Source: Clarireedia homoeocarpa (Eukaryota; Ascomycota; Leotiomycetes; Helotiales; Rutstroemiaceae). From it: a stretch of DNA of 64,000 nucleotides. A program made the position numbers and the translations under genes. The notes below the pieces were generated by a model that had not been told where the DNA came from, made no database searches, and saw only the letters and a program-made list of their open reading frames with translations. The stretch's first letter is position 1, and the number at the start of each line of letters is the position of its first letter. This document shows, piece after piece, positions 10,714-22,824 of the stretch. The stretch is taken from NCBI GenBank assembly GCA_001465935.1, contig LNKV01000020.1, forward strand, positions 565,252-629,251, given 5' to 3'.

Positions 10714-13311
10714 ATGAAGCGCTCTCCAAATTTCGTGGATGATATCCACAAGAACAAGGCACCCCGCCGTCAAGATCCAGTATCATGCCAATTCTGTCGG
10801 TCTAAGAAACTCAAGGTTAGTTTTACACAGCAATGTTGTATTTAAACAATGATATAATTCAACTGCTGACATGATAAAAGTGCGATCGAGTATTCCCGTG
10901 CTCAAATTGTCGAGCGCGGAAGATCTCTTGTGTCTCGGCTTCGGGTGGTAAGCAAAGTACACAGATGGCACTGAATAGTCCATAATATTTTCTAGAACCA
11001 TCACGCAACATGTCACCTCATGGTAGCGCTATTGAATCATTTCAGAGGTATTTTAGTGGTGCGCAGAGCTTGCCAGAGCGTGACTGACTTGCCGTAGCCA
11101 CGGTATCGAAGAACTAAGCCAGCGATTGGGTAGGTTGGAGGAGTTGCTCAGCAGAAATGCGAATTTTGCGGTGCTTCCCACGCACGTTGGAAGTCCAATA
11201 TCTTCTAGTCAGTATTCCAGCTCTAAATGACTGACATAGTCATATAATCTGACAGAACTTAGTCAAGGAAAGCGGAGAAAACTCGGCAGAGGACCTCAAA
11301 CTTACAAATACAGTGTCTTGGTTGGAGTCAGACGCCTTTGAGAACAGTAAACCTCCAATATCAAGCAATGTAACTATGACAGTGGATATTGGTTGCCGAA
11401 TGATGCTGACTGACTAGGATACCCTTCTTTCGGATGAGGTCATAAGCCAAGACTTCAGTACTTCTTGCATGTCCCTTTGGCCCCCTACACATCGATTAGA
11501 ACTTGATGAAAAGGCGTTGTCAATACTACCATCCCGAGAGCAAGCGCGGACTCTTGTGGATTACTTCATCCAGAAAGTCAACTGGATATATCACCTTATT
11601 CATGTCCCTACACTTGAGCGCCACTTTACCACACTATATGATGATATTGAGGGGAAGCAACAACCTCAATACGATATCCTTGCGCTTGTTTCTACGGTAT
11701 TTGCCTTGGCAACCTTCTTTCAGGAATCACAGTTGCTTGCAATATCTCGTCGGTGGACATTACTAGCACAAACGGCACTGTGTGCTGCGAATTATGTTAC
11801 ATATCCAACTCTAGAGACAACCCAAAGTGTTCTCTTAATCGCGCAACATCTTCTACCAAACGTCGGAGGTATAGCCACATTCAGGGTTCTGTTTTCGACG
11901 GCCATGCATTCTGCACGATCACTTGCTTGTAAGTACGAGGTTGTCTTCTGCGTTCGCCGCAGGCTTTCATAGCCTTCACACACTTGTTGGACTCTCCGTA
12001 TGCTCTGCATCTAGTCTCAGCAAAGTTCCCGCAAACTATTCTTGAATCTTTCTCCACGACTTACCTGTAATGATGTTGAATGACTAACTTATTCATTTTC
12101 TAGTTGATCGAGTCGATTCTGCGATCAATAAAAAGCGACGAGAAGGGACCAGGATCGATTATGTTGAGCTCGAGACAAAGCGTAGAGTATGGTGGCATAT
12201 TACCTCAACGGATTGGTCAGTTTGATATGAAGTGTAAAAAAGAAATATTTAACACAATCACAGGATTCTATCATTCATGAGTGGTCCTCAATGCGGAACG
12301 TACAGTATCCATCCTCACCAAATGAACGTGGATTATCCGAGCAACGCCAACGACATCGATATTTGCCCATCTAGTACTTACGGGAGGCCTCTGGATATTG
12401 TAACTGATATGACATTCTACTTATTTCGGTGTGAACTATCAATCGTCTGCCGCGAAATTGTTGACACGATAAATACTCTCGGCTGTGAAATTCATGAAGC
12501 ACCGTATGAAACTATTCTGGATTTTGATAAAAGATTAAATGCTATTGTGTCCAGCTTTCCAGTTGCATTTCGTCTCGACGCGAAGAGTAAGGCTGAATCA
12601 AGGGAATTAGTGGAGAAATATCCGTTTGTAGGACTCCAGAGGACAGCTGGACACTTCGGATTACAAACCAGATTAGCCCGTCTCCACAGGCCATATCTCA
12701 TTCGAGGAACTTACGATCCAAGGTACTCTTATAGCAGAATGGTCTGTCTTCGAGCCTCTCGCTCGGTCATTGAGCTTGGTAAGATACTTAAAGATTCAAG
12801 CATCGAGCAGAATTTTCAGCCCATCCGCATGTGGCCACTCACCCACCACTTATTCGTAGCTACCGCTATTTTGGTCATGGACTTCTGCCTCAACAAGGAC
12901 GATCCTCGTCTAGATGAAAGAAAGAAGGAGGTTTTGGATTGCCTGCAGGTTCTCGAAGACTGCACCGATAGTAGTTTCATCGCAAAACGGGGTCTTGTGC
13001 GCCTCCGAGATATCTTAGAAAAACGTTGCGCTGATAAGGTATCCTCTGAGGAGAGTATTTCGAGACCTGCTCCTGCAAGTCTCCTAATCAACTCTTCAAA
13101 ACTCATCTATGGGCCCCTGAATTCTACTTCTACTGGTGTTCGAGACTCGGATACGCTTCCAGAATTGCCTGGCTTTAATACCGCAATGGATTGGGACAAC
13201 CTCGATTTCTCTTCAATTGGTGATATTAATTTCGACATTGACCTTGCGACTCATGATTTTGAAACGCTTTTCCACCCGGGAGGAATCAACGCTGCATTTA
13301 CCAGTCTGTAA
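10714..13311 (+). CDS. Zn2Cys6 transcription factor with fungal_trans domain
   Basis: Eight exons: 10714-10815, 10881-10947, 10996-11047, 11098-11207, 11263-11369, 11418-11928, 12104-12215 and 12264-13311. They give 702 aa. The zinc cluster is at residues 25-51 (CQFCRSKKLKC, then CSNCRARKISC) and matches C-x2-C-x6-C-x5-C-x2-C-x6-C exactly. An intron splits it. A Leu-rich dimerisation helix follows (IEELSQRLGRLEELL). The middle-homology region has the family landmarks VDYFIQKVNWIYHLIHVPT, then TKRRVWWHITSTDWILSFM, then GPQCGTYSIHPHQMNVDYP. The C-terminal 60 residues are acidic and aromatic, as in an activation domain. It acts in the nucleus. Its divergent neighbour is an MCT-like permease, its most likely target. 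Confidence 0.92.
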
Positions 13312-14726
13312 ATGCCGGTGTCACACATTTCAGCTTCGGCGGACAGTCCAAATACTTGCCATAACGCGCATGTATATGTTACTTCATGTAATGCAAATCC
13401 TTGCGGGGTAGTCAAATGACACTGCAATTGGTTACGGGGGGTAAGACGAAAAGGCAGCAACTTCTACATGAGTCTATAGACGCTTATTGGTTGCTCCAAA
13501 TCGGCCTGGGCACATTCTGATGGCACGTAGACAGCCTGATATTTGCCGCACAAATTTCTACCTATATGCGAGACCTTTTGAGCCGCAATCATTTCACATC
13601 CCCACATCGTCCCACGTGTTGAAAGATACACGGTTACCCGAGGGTATAGGTTACAGCAGCCCGTATCCTGTCTCCAGGCTGAAGTGTAATTCGCCCATTC
13701 TCTAACATATACCCATGGATGTCGCAGCCAGTGCAATCGCGGTTATTCAGATATCACAACAAATGTGGCTGGAGCGAACCATGTTGTACAAACTACTCGC
13801 AAAGATGGCCCTTGGATGATGGGTGGTTTGAGACTCTGTCTTTACGAACTCAAGAACTGGGTGTTGCAATGGGCGGTGGAGAGAGACTTCTTGATCCCGC
13901 AAGGGGCTCGTGCAGCAGGAATATGCGATAGGAGAAACTGCAGTTCAATTGATCATAGTTAAAACTATGCGACGTCCATATTCGATGTTTTTAAGATTGA
14001 TAGCAACGGTGGAGAATAGTTGGGATGCGGGGCACGGCATACTATCTTATGATGATCATATCGGTGAAGAGAATGAATGTCAGGACCTTGACCACTTTAA
14101 CTAGTTGATTTTGTACCTTACATCTGCTAACTAATTAGTTCACAAAGAGAACGTAGTCTGATTGGTCAGAACTTAGAGTGTGTGTGGAGCGACAGGGAGT
14201 ACACTTTGTTTATCCTCAAGGCCAAGTATCATTCGGTACTCATGGAGTGGGTTTTCCAAACTTCAACCTGCGAAGTAAGCAGTAGATATCTGCTTAATAA
14301 TTACATTTAGATTCACATAAGCACGTTAATAATGAGATCGGCATCTGTATACGGCAGGTACTCATTGTCTTCATTGCTGTGTTCTAACCCAAAACTTCGC
14401 CCCTATCTGCGTTGGACCCGGATCGATTACAATATATTTCCATAGCCCCACATACAGTATCGGTCAGAACGTAAGGCTGAGTAAGCATGGTCAATTTGTG
14501 ACTTCAGGTAGTTGCAGTTTGTTGACTTTTGTTAATCATCGTCGTTCAACAGGTAGGAGGATATGATATTGATTTGCATGAGCTGAAAGACATGGGTGGA
14601 TATCATCGTATTGTATATATATTCGTGGTACCCAGGAACGCTTCCATAGTATTCAAGCGTACAAATACAGAAGTATTCGCCTCGAACCAATCTCTTGCTT
14701 CAGGCCCCATTCCTCCCTCCCTTGAG
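13312..14726. other. Intergenic, no gene seen
   Basis: Holds the 3' flank of the transcription factor and the upstream region of the alpha/beta hydrolase. Open frames of 60-90 codons on both strands show no domain pattern or usable splice partners. Confidence 0.5.
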
Positions 14727-15976
14727 ATGTATTCTTTCGCGGCATTATTGAGCTTTAGTGCCCTGGCACTCGCTTTACCTAGCTCTCCCATTCTATCAAG
14801 AGACCTGTCATCCCAATGTAGAAATGTCGACATCCCAATCACCGTCTCCGTTCCCCGATACATCCTAAGCACCACCATAAAAGACAACTGGGACGCAGTA
14901 TCTCTCACCTTCAATTTGACTTCACAAGCCATCGGTACCCCATCTGACCCCATTCCAATCATAGGAAGCACGGAAACAGCAATCAACAGCACTTATAAGA
15001 TCGGAGCCACATTATGCGGAACAGGCGGGCCCGTCCTGATATTGACTCACGGGATCATCGAATCAAAGCTATACTGGAATCCAAACTTTCCCGATTCAGA
15101 TGAGTACAATTTTGTCAAGGCCGCAGTTGAGGCCGGTTACTCGGTGCTATACTACGACCGACTTGGCGTAGGCTCTTCATCAAAGTATGTCCCTCAAGCC
15201 TTCACTGTAACTCAAGCCCAAGTGTAGTCCGTTCAGCATCTAACCTCCAACCCAGAGTAAACTCCACCCACGACGCCCAATTCCCAGTCGAAGTCTCTAT
15301 CCTCTCTCAACTAGTCTCCTTCTCGAAGACTTACTTCAACACCACCCGCATCGCCCTCATCGGCCACAGCTACGGCTCGTACATCTCCGCCGCCGCCAGC
15401 AGCCAGATGAACGTCTCCGCGCTCATCCTCACCGGCTTCAGCGGCACAACCAATTTCTTCGGTCCCTTCCTCGCCGGCAGCGGTTTCCGCGTCGCCAACA
15501 CGCACAACCCCCGCCGTTGGGGTGATCTCGATTCCGGATTCCTCACCGCTGCTGATTTGTACGCCGAGACGTACGTTTACTTTGCATCACCGCATTTCGA
15601 GCACCGTGTCGCGGAATGGACGTACAATGTAGCAAGCGAACCGTTTGCGGTGGCGGAGCTGCCAACGCTGTTGGCGAGTAGTATTGAGTTTGGCAATATC
15701 AAAGCGCCGGTGCTGGTCGCGCAAGGGAGGTATGATGTTTCTTCTTGTGGGGGAGACTGTGTGGGGTTGATTAATACGACGACGAGGGGGTTGTTCACGG
15801 GGACGAATGGGTTTGAGTATGTGGATGATTTAGAGGCTGGGTGAGTTTGCTATTTGATCGCGAGTTTGTGAGATGTGAGATGCTGATTTTGTTGTAGGCA
15901 TAATTTGAATTTTCATGTTGGTGCGACGAAGGCGTTTGGGATTATTTTGGATTTTTTGAAAGAGCATGGTATATGA
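14727..15976 (+). CDS. Secreted alpha/beta hydrolase
   Basis: Three exons: 14727-15184, 15256-15840 and 15898-15976. They give 373 aa. The start at 14727 was chosen because it directly begins a signal peptide (MYSFAALLSFSALALALPSS); the frame is also open upstream but without family-like sequence. The fold landmarks are in order: the oxyanion region PVLILTHGIIESKLYW, YYDRLGVGSSS, the nucleophile elbow GHSYGS, a likely acid in QGRYDVSSCGGDC, and a C-terminal histidine in HNLNFH. The triad Ser-Asp-His is therefore complete. Several NxT/S sites fit secretion. The family contains esterases and lactonases; the substrate is unknown. Confidence 0.88.
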
Positions 15977-16645
15977 TGCCGTGGATGCTTAGGGAACACG
16001 CCAACTCTCTCGGCTGGTTCCATTCCACTTCTTTCTAACCGACCTTGTTTTCTTCATCCACGTGAAGTGGGGCAAGGAGATGCATGCCGCGTCTAAAGAC
16101 TGACATTAGAGGATACTCCGGGAGAGTGCTGCGATGAGAGTAGTAAGTTTTACATCGGGGGGAAAGTATGCTCGAAAAGAAGGATATTAGAAAAAGGATG
16201 GAGAGAGATGAAAGGAGTGAAGCGGGGAAAGAAAAAATGGAGGAGGGACAGGGGAACAAGATGAGATGGACAAACAAACCCGATTAAGTTATGTGATGAG
16301 TTGATAGTGCAGCATGACTCTATGTTACGATTAATAAATTCTTTTGAACGCCGTTCCACCATCTCCAGGCTATGCCTTACCCGTCGTTGTGAAATCAGAA
16401 CCAGTTGCCCGATGCAGAACACTTTAAGGCTCCCCTGGAGGCGGGAACCGCCTCTAGGGGAGCCATTCGCTTAAAAGTGGACTTGCACTACCTTGTAAGT
16501 GGAAGGGTTAGGGTTAGTCAGCCTCCACGGCAGTGGCCCTCGGAGAGCCAGCGGAGCGTTATGTATATTTCCTCTATCTATATATACAAGAAAATCTTAT
16601 ACCAAGTATACTACTTAACAACGCTATGATATTAGTCATACAACT
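15977..16645. other. Convergent intergenic region with hairpin and telomere-like repeat
   Basis: The two flanking genes converge here. It contains a near-perfect hairpin at 16428-16464 and two telomere-type units (GGGTTAGGGTTAG) around 16506-16519. No gene is supported. Confidence 0.6.
16428..16464. repeat. 17-bp inverted repeat with 3-bp loop
   Basis: Arms 16428-16444 and 16448-16464 pair over 17 bp with one mismatch around a GAA loop (GGCTCCCCTGGAGGCGG against CCGCCTCTAGGGGAGCC). It lies between two convergent genes. It could act as a 3' end structure or be the tip of a small inverted-repeat element. Confidence 0.85.
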
Positions 16646-18190
16646 TCATCGTCTCATCAACAGACATTTCCTTCCTTCTCTCTTGACTTTCCACCCTACA
16701 CTCGCGCATATATCGCGCAACGTCCCACTCCGATCCATCAATCTATCACTCACAGCAATAATATCCAAACAAGCCGAGTGTTCCCCTAGCAGCACCGAGC
16801 ATCTAATTTTACTCTGCTCTACAAGATCCATAGTTCGGATGTCTAGGTACCGGAGACTCGGCTTGCCAGCAGCGTGAGTAGGTAATGGAGTGTTGGTTAA
16901 TCGTTGGCGTAATTTGCAGATGGCTATTGCGCGCTCCATGGGCTCGAGAATGGCTGTATATTTTGAGTCGACTTCAGGTTCCTCTTGTGTTGTTTGGTAA
17001 TTATCTCGTGCTGATGAATCGCCGATGTTGTCAAGAAACAAAGTCTCCAGGTCGCGCATGTGAAGGCCGGTGCCTACGCTGAGATCCTCGACAGTCGTTG
17101 TCAGGGTCTTGAGGTGCGCTACGCTCGTTGAAATTATCGGTCGCCCAGCTAGTCTAAGAGATCTGAGTGTTTTCGGTACATTCTGGAGGAACCGTTCTGT
17201 AAGTTGTTCTTCGTGGGCCATAGAATCTTCGTCGAGATCAACGAAATCCATACATGCATGAAGTACCTCAAGAGTATCCTTCACGGCCGGATGGGAGATT
17301 AGAAAGTCAACGAAATTTTTGCTCTCTAGGAATTGACAGTGATCAACGGCTAGATATGTGATTCTTGCACTGGAAGGAATCGAATTCAAAACCTCCGCTG
17401 TCACATAGGATTTGGATAGCGTCATGGTCTGTACGTGCGCAAGGCGAGGGAAAAGAGACGGTAGTAAGGATGTTTTGGCTGCAGGATCAGCTCGACAGTC
17501 GTTTAGTGATAATGACTTGATTGGAAGCACCGCAGTCGGCGGAAAGTGAATGAAAACGTCAGAATGATCCAACGTTGGTGACGTGCAGTTCGTAAGGTCC
17601 AGTACTTTCAGGTGGGAGAGACCCGTGAGCAAAAGCTGGAGTAAAGGCCTGCCCAAGGTTCCATTCAGGTTCCTGTCATGTGGAAGGTAGATCTCGTTGA
17701 GTATTGGGGTAAGACAAATCATCCCATAGAGTGAGTTCGAGAATTCTCGACTTATGCTAGAAACTTTGAGGTCGGAAAGATCGAGACGACGGATGGCCCT
17801 TCCTAGGACGGGATTGCTCGTGATCTGGCTAAGAATATGGTTGAAAGTTGACATCCGTGAGATTGTTATGCTTCTATAAGTGATGGGCAATGCATTCACA
17901 TAGAGCACACGTGATGTCAGAAGGCATGAGAATAGAGTTGGTTTCTCCAGGCCCGAGTATATACAGTCCCCATGGTCGAAACCTGCAGTCAGTTAGTATT
18001 TTCCCCAATACATAGAAGTATCTAAGTATTCACCATTGGTAATCCCAGAACTGCGATTTCCAGAGTCCAATTCTAAGTTCCGAAGAATCTTCTGTAAAAT
18101 CTCTGCAGGAAGTGTCTCGAGGGAGGATTGACCAGGCTGGTGGATTCGGGTGGATCCATTCTGGGGTAGTTCAGTCCGGGTGTAAGCCAT
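16646..18190 (-). CDS. F-box protein with leucine-rich-repeat-like C-terminal region
   Basis: Two exons, 18190-18034 and 17982-16646, are joined through GTGAAT and CTGCAG in phase 1. They give 497 aa. Residues 22-38 (SLETLPAEILQKILRNL) are a standard F-box start. The rest of the F-box helices follow across the splice (PTLFSCLLTSRVLYVNALPI). The remainder has repeated L-x-x-L-x-L patterns such as HLKVLDLTNC, IKSLSLNDC, HVQTMTLSKS and ITYLAVDHCQFL, as in LRR-type substrate receptors of SCF ubiquitin ligases. Its partner would be Skp1. The target is unknown. Confidence 0.82.
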
Positions 18191-19779
18191 ATTTGCTCTT
18201 TAGAGATTGCGAAGTACGGAAGTGTATCTTCATGAAACAGGTGCAGTCTGGCGGTTCTTTTATGCTTGGCGGCGTTGATGTCACCATTTCATAGTGCCCC
18301 AAAGAATTTCTGAGGTTCATGTCTCTTATAACTTCTTGATTCACCTCGAAGGAGTCAGAGCTGACCTGGATGGTGCCAACACAAGAAAACTCCGCATAGC
18401 GAGCTAACGGGCGAAATCACGCATTTCTTCCCCATGACTCCAGGACGTCGTCAGAGCTCAAGACAATATCCAATACCTTTCCCCGCCAATCCGCAAACCG
18501 TTTCATTGTTACGTAACTCGGTGTAGGGAAGAGCAAGAACAATGCAGGAAATGTGAGACTTGAAAGAGCCATTTTTTCGCCATGCTGAAGATAATAAATG
18601 CAATTAATAATTGGTACGAGATGGAAAAGCAAAAGAGGGAAATTTGGGAATCACGAGTGAAAGAAACTGGTGCGATTGGATCCTTTCTCCAGGAAAAGTC
18701 TAAAAAGGTCTAAAAAGGTCTAAAAATTGTTGCACGATTTATAAAAATTGCGGGGATAGCGCCTTGGCATCGAAATCATGCTCATGCACGTGTGAAGAAT
18801 GACGCTAAGTCTACAGTGCCACAATTTGCCTTATTAGGTAAGAGCAATGGCTTGTGCTTCTCGTTTATGAACTCCGGACGTCCAACTTTACCCTCATCCG
18901 TCACCGACAGATAATTTCACTCAAAAGACCAACAACAACAACAACAACAGCAACATCGTTGATCACTTCACATCAAGAGATGGGATGTTGGGAGAACCGC
19001 AAACACGGTGTGTATTTGTCTGTGCTATACGATGCGCTGTTCTTGCAGGAGATTCTTGTACAAGTTAGGTGTTTCAATCTGTGTCCACTTCAGTTGGGTC
19101 CAGGCGTGACCCTTTATATTCGAGGCCAGGAGGCATCAAACACATGGCTGGCCTTCCTCCTATTTCTAGCCCTCACCCCCCACATCGTGCTGTGGCTGGA
19201 CGAGAAAAATGCATTCATACATTACACCCAAAAGACCCGTCTTCGTTGGAGTCTTATATATGATCGATAGTTAGGGACATGCTTACAACAAATAACCGCC
19301 TCAGCCACGGCCGGGCCAAATATCCTCAGATGCCACCTAGCATGTTGGCGCAATAGGTTGGTTATCATTTCATGATACGAGTTGCGGATCTCTTGTGAGA
19401 AGAATGCGGTCTTAAGGATGGTCAAGATGGTCAACTCGTGAAATCCCCATCTGGATGATTCTAAGACGACCTCACAATTTCATTGTAAAACGGTTGGAGG
19501 AATGGCGCTTGCGGACACACGACGGAGAATTATGAGCCTCGACGGCCATCATCGCGGCGAGCGCTTGCGATTAAGTAAGGGCCTGAGTAATCGTCATGAT
19601 CCAACAGTCCCAACAGGGGCGTAGAATTTAAATACACTTTCTCCTTTCAATGCTGATCATCAGATTTCTTTTGTCCTTTATCTTCACAGTGCGAATAGAT
19701 TAATATTCGCTCATTACTCTTTCACTATCCATTTCGGATTTCCATTTTTGTAAATTCATAGTCTTCCGTCACCAGCATC
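18191..19779. other. Intergenic, no gene seen
   Basis: Contains three tandem copies of a GGTCTAAAAA unit near 18697-18727 and an (AAC)n tract near 18932-18951. Open frames such as the one at 18854-19270 have no recognisable domain, no codon-bias support and no introns joining them to anything. I do not call them genes. Confidence 0.45.
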
Positions 19780-21046
19780 ATGCCTTCTGCGGAAAACCCA
19801 AACGTAGCTACCATTCACACTGCTTTCCAACTCCAACATCTCATCGAAAATTGTCACAAGAATGTCGCTTTCATTGACCCGACCACTCTTAAGCTCATCC
19901 ACTCGATAACTGATTCTCATCCTGCTGATAAGTCTGCTGAAAGAACTCCAGAATGGGCTGCTTCGAAGGAAGGTGTGCAGAAGAAGGTCTCAACATTTCT
20001 GGATGGGGTAGTCGGTGTGCTCAAAGTCAAGGACATAGATCTGAGCGATTCCGAGGATGACGAAGACGATGAGGATTACGATCCAGAAAATGATGAGGTT
20101 TCTGGCTCTGATGATGACAGTGTGGCAGAAGAATACGATTCAGAATATGACAGCGAGTATACGGATTCTGAAGATGAGCGCAACACACTGGATAGAATTA
20201 GTGAGGATGAGGATGAGGACATTGGCGCTGTTCCAAAGAAGTGCTTGGATGCGAAGCTTGGTGAAGGTAAGATTCCCGCACACCATTTCCTCCTAGATAT
20301 CACGACTGACATATGCAGGTATAATTCTCCACGAAATTTCCGGCCGTCAAGTAGCCCGCTACGGCAAAATCGTCGTCAAATCCGGCCGCAACCTAAAGCT
20401 CTCCGAAGCCGATGTCATGAAATACGTCGCATCCCACACCACCATTCCTGTGCCTCATGTCTACGAAGCAGTCAGCGACGGCAAACTCACTAGCATAACC
20501 ATGGACTTTGTGGAGGGCGATCGTCTCGACAAAGTCTGGAACTCCCTCCCAGAAGACACCAAACTCTCCATTGCCGCCCAAGTCAACGACATGCTCTTCC
20601 AGCTGCGCTCTCTCCGTGGCCGCTACATCGGCGCTCTCAACGACGGCAAAGCGATCGATAGTCGACGTTACGACCTCGAAGGCGGGCCCTTCGAAACCGA
20701 GGCCCAGTTCAACGAGTTTCTCCTCTCAGACGCCTACCCTCAGGTCCCGAAGTGTTTTTTGCATATGGCAGAGCACTCTCTCCTTACTAATCACGCGATT
20801 GTTCTCACCCATGGTGATTTAGCGCCTAGGAACATCCTTGTGAGGGAGGGGAAGGTGGTTGCACTCTTAGATTGGGAAAATGCGGGGTGGTATCCTGAGT
20901 ACTGGGATTTCGTCAAGACGTTCAATGCGTTGGACCATCGATGCAATTGGTATGATTATGTTAATAAGATCTTCCCGATGACATACGAGCAGGAGTTTAT
21001 GAACGATCGGTTTGTGGGCACTTTGGTTAGACATGGGCATAGTTAG
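19780..21046 (+). CDS. APH/choline-kinase-fold phosphotransferase with acidic N-terminal arm
   Basis: Two exons, 19780-20266 and 20319-21046, give 404 aa. The C-terminal two thirds are an aminoglycoside-phosphotransferase-type kinase. They carry a lysine strand (GKIVVKSG), a helix then PVPHVYE, SITMDFVEGDRLDKVW, the catalytic loop LTHGDLAPRNILV and the metal-binding DWENAGWYPEYWD. Residues about 95-155 are an almost pure Asp/Glu/Ser/Tyr segment (such as SDSEDDEDDEDYDPENDE), far more acidic than normal for the family. Such fungal APH-like proteins are intracellular and mostly of unknown substrate. The acidic arm may be a protein-interaction or casein-kinase-2 target region; that is inference. 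Confidence 0.85.
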
Positions 21047-21925
21047 ATGGGAGTGGGGATCAGGTTGGGAATTGTGGAGATCCATGCGGTATGGTTGAGT
21101 TTCTTGGGTACGGCTACTGGATAGGTTGGGGGATTAGGTTGAAAAGAGTTAATATGGCTAAGAAATTGAAAGCTGATCTTTCTCTCATTATTTCTATAAT
21201 TTGTTCTATGTACTGTCACATCTTCATGTTCATCTACTCTACATGTTCGGGTTTCCCCACTATGGGTTCTTGTAAGACCCATTATCATCCGATGCCATTC
21301 AGACGACCATTCGGACTACAGGAGTCATTTCGACTCATTTCCGAATGGCTTCATTTTTGATTAGTATCATTAAATTGCGTGATCCAAATTATCTACAGGA
21401 GACTATCAAAGTGCTACCAAGGATGCCTATAAAAAGCTCCTATTTTCCGTAGATTTAGATAGGTAAATCAAGTCATTTTTCCTAACACGAGGAGATTGCT
21501 GCTCTGAATGAGCTTGAAAGAATGGACGTGAGGACTTGGAAAGAGCTGGATACAAAGGGAAGAGCGCTGAAGGTGGGTAGGCTGGTTCACAGAGCTGTGT
21601 TTTAAGATTCGTGTTTGCCAGATAGTGTAGTAATTCATCAACCATCAAACAATTATGATAAAATAACTCACAACATATCTCTTTGTTTATATGAAATCAT
21701 ATCACCCAAAAAATGTGGACTTTTGTAGAGATAAGAAAAAGGTCTATTGGGATAAGTTGTAGGTCTCGAAATAAAACCCAAAGGCTGAGCTCAATTACTA
21801 TATCTCCCACATGTCACCACAGGAGATCATTATGTTTGCTGAAATTCCATTGAACTACTACCTGATGATATGACAAGATCAGATACCATTTCCTGGATTA
21901 TTCGTACAATCCCTCATCTCACAAA
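21047..21925. other. Intergenic, no gene seen
   Basis: 3' flank of the kinase-fold gene. Short ATTCGGA/CATTCAG-type palindromic words occur near 21294-21350 (ATGCCATTCAGACGACCATTCGG, TCCGAATGG). No gene is supported. Confidence 0.4.
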
Positions 21926-22149
21926 TCACTTGGTAACCAGTTTCTTCTTCTTCTCCTTGCTGCCGCTGGGTTTCTTGTCTTTTTTGTCTTTTTTGTCTTT
22001 CTTTTCATCGCCATTGCTGTTCTTCTTAGGAGATGCCGCGTGACCAGAATGTACTAGCATGTTTGTTAGTGAAAGGCCGAGGAAGTTGACGGTTATGCGT
22101 CTGAAAAGAAATAGTCTTACGATTTGAATAATGCCCACATTCACAAACA
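21926..22149 (-). CDS. Possible small Lys-rich protein, 3' exons only
   Basis: Low-confidence model. Two exons, 22149-22121 and 22053-21926, are joined by a GTAAGA donor and a TGCTAG acceptor. They would read VCECGHYSN then LHSGHAASPKKN, and end in a basic tail with three KKD units (KKDKKDKKDKK...KKKKLVTK). The CxCGHxSxxHxGH pattern looks like the end of a small zinc-binding motif. I could not find a convincing 5' exon with a start codon, although an acceptor (CTTCAG) precedes it. It may be a short fungal gene or a chance reading frame. Confidence 0.25.
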
Positions 22150-22824
22150 CTGAAGATAAGCCTTCAGGTTAGTCCTTCTAGAATATGATATTGAACACAA
22201 CGAGGGCCTCGCTGCGAATTTTGCCTAATGAAGAACCACTTTAGTTTGCAATGACCGGAGTCGCTTGAACTGCCCCAGCTATACGTCGCCAGGCCCAAAT
22301 CACCAACAACACCTGATTAGGCAATTCTAAATTCAGGTACTAGTAGGACGTCATCTGAATCGAAATTTAGGCAATGAGCATGCCGTAATTATCACCGTGT
22401 ATGCCTAGGGGGAGTGGGGAGACCTCAACCGGATTTTCTTGATCTAGTATGTATATTCGCAACAAAAATCCCTTGCCATTCCTCAGCACTGCTGTGGTAC
22501 AGTAAGTATAGTATGGCTGATTGACTGAAAAATGGGCAGGCCACAGAATGAGGAAAAAGGAGTAACACATATGACAATACCAACACCAAGTAGTGTCTTT
22601 TAAAAGAATTTTTGTTTCTTTATATGAGATAACCATATAATATAAATGGACCTTGCTCGAATCGAGGGTGGCAAATAAAAAAAATTATATAATTATAAGC
22701 TTCCCCCAACCTCTCTATTATAGAGAGAGAAAAAGAAAAAGAAATAATTTTATAAAGGCAAAGTAAAATATATGATATTGAGTATATATACTGAAATTCT
22801 TTTTCATTTGGATAATATAAGGTT
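22150..22824. other. AT-rich intergenic stretch
   Basis: Strongly AT-rich sequence downstream of the NLR gene, with a TCTCTCTATTATAGAGAGA palindrome near 22711-22729. No gene is supported. Confidence 0.5.

Noticed and set aside
18854..19270. 138-codon plus-strand frame
   Set aside because: Composition looks random, it includes an AAC repeat, and no homologous motif is visible.
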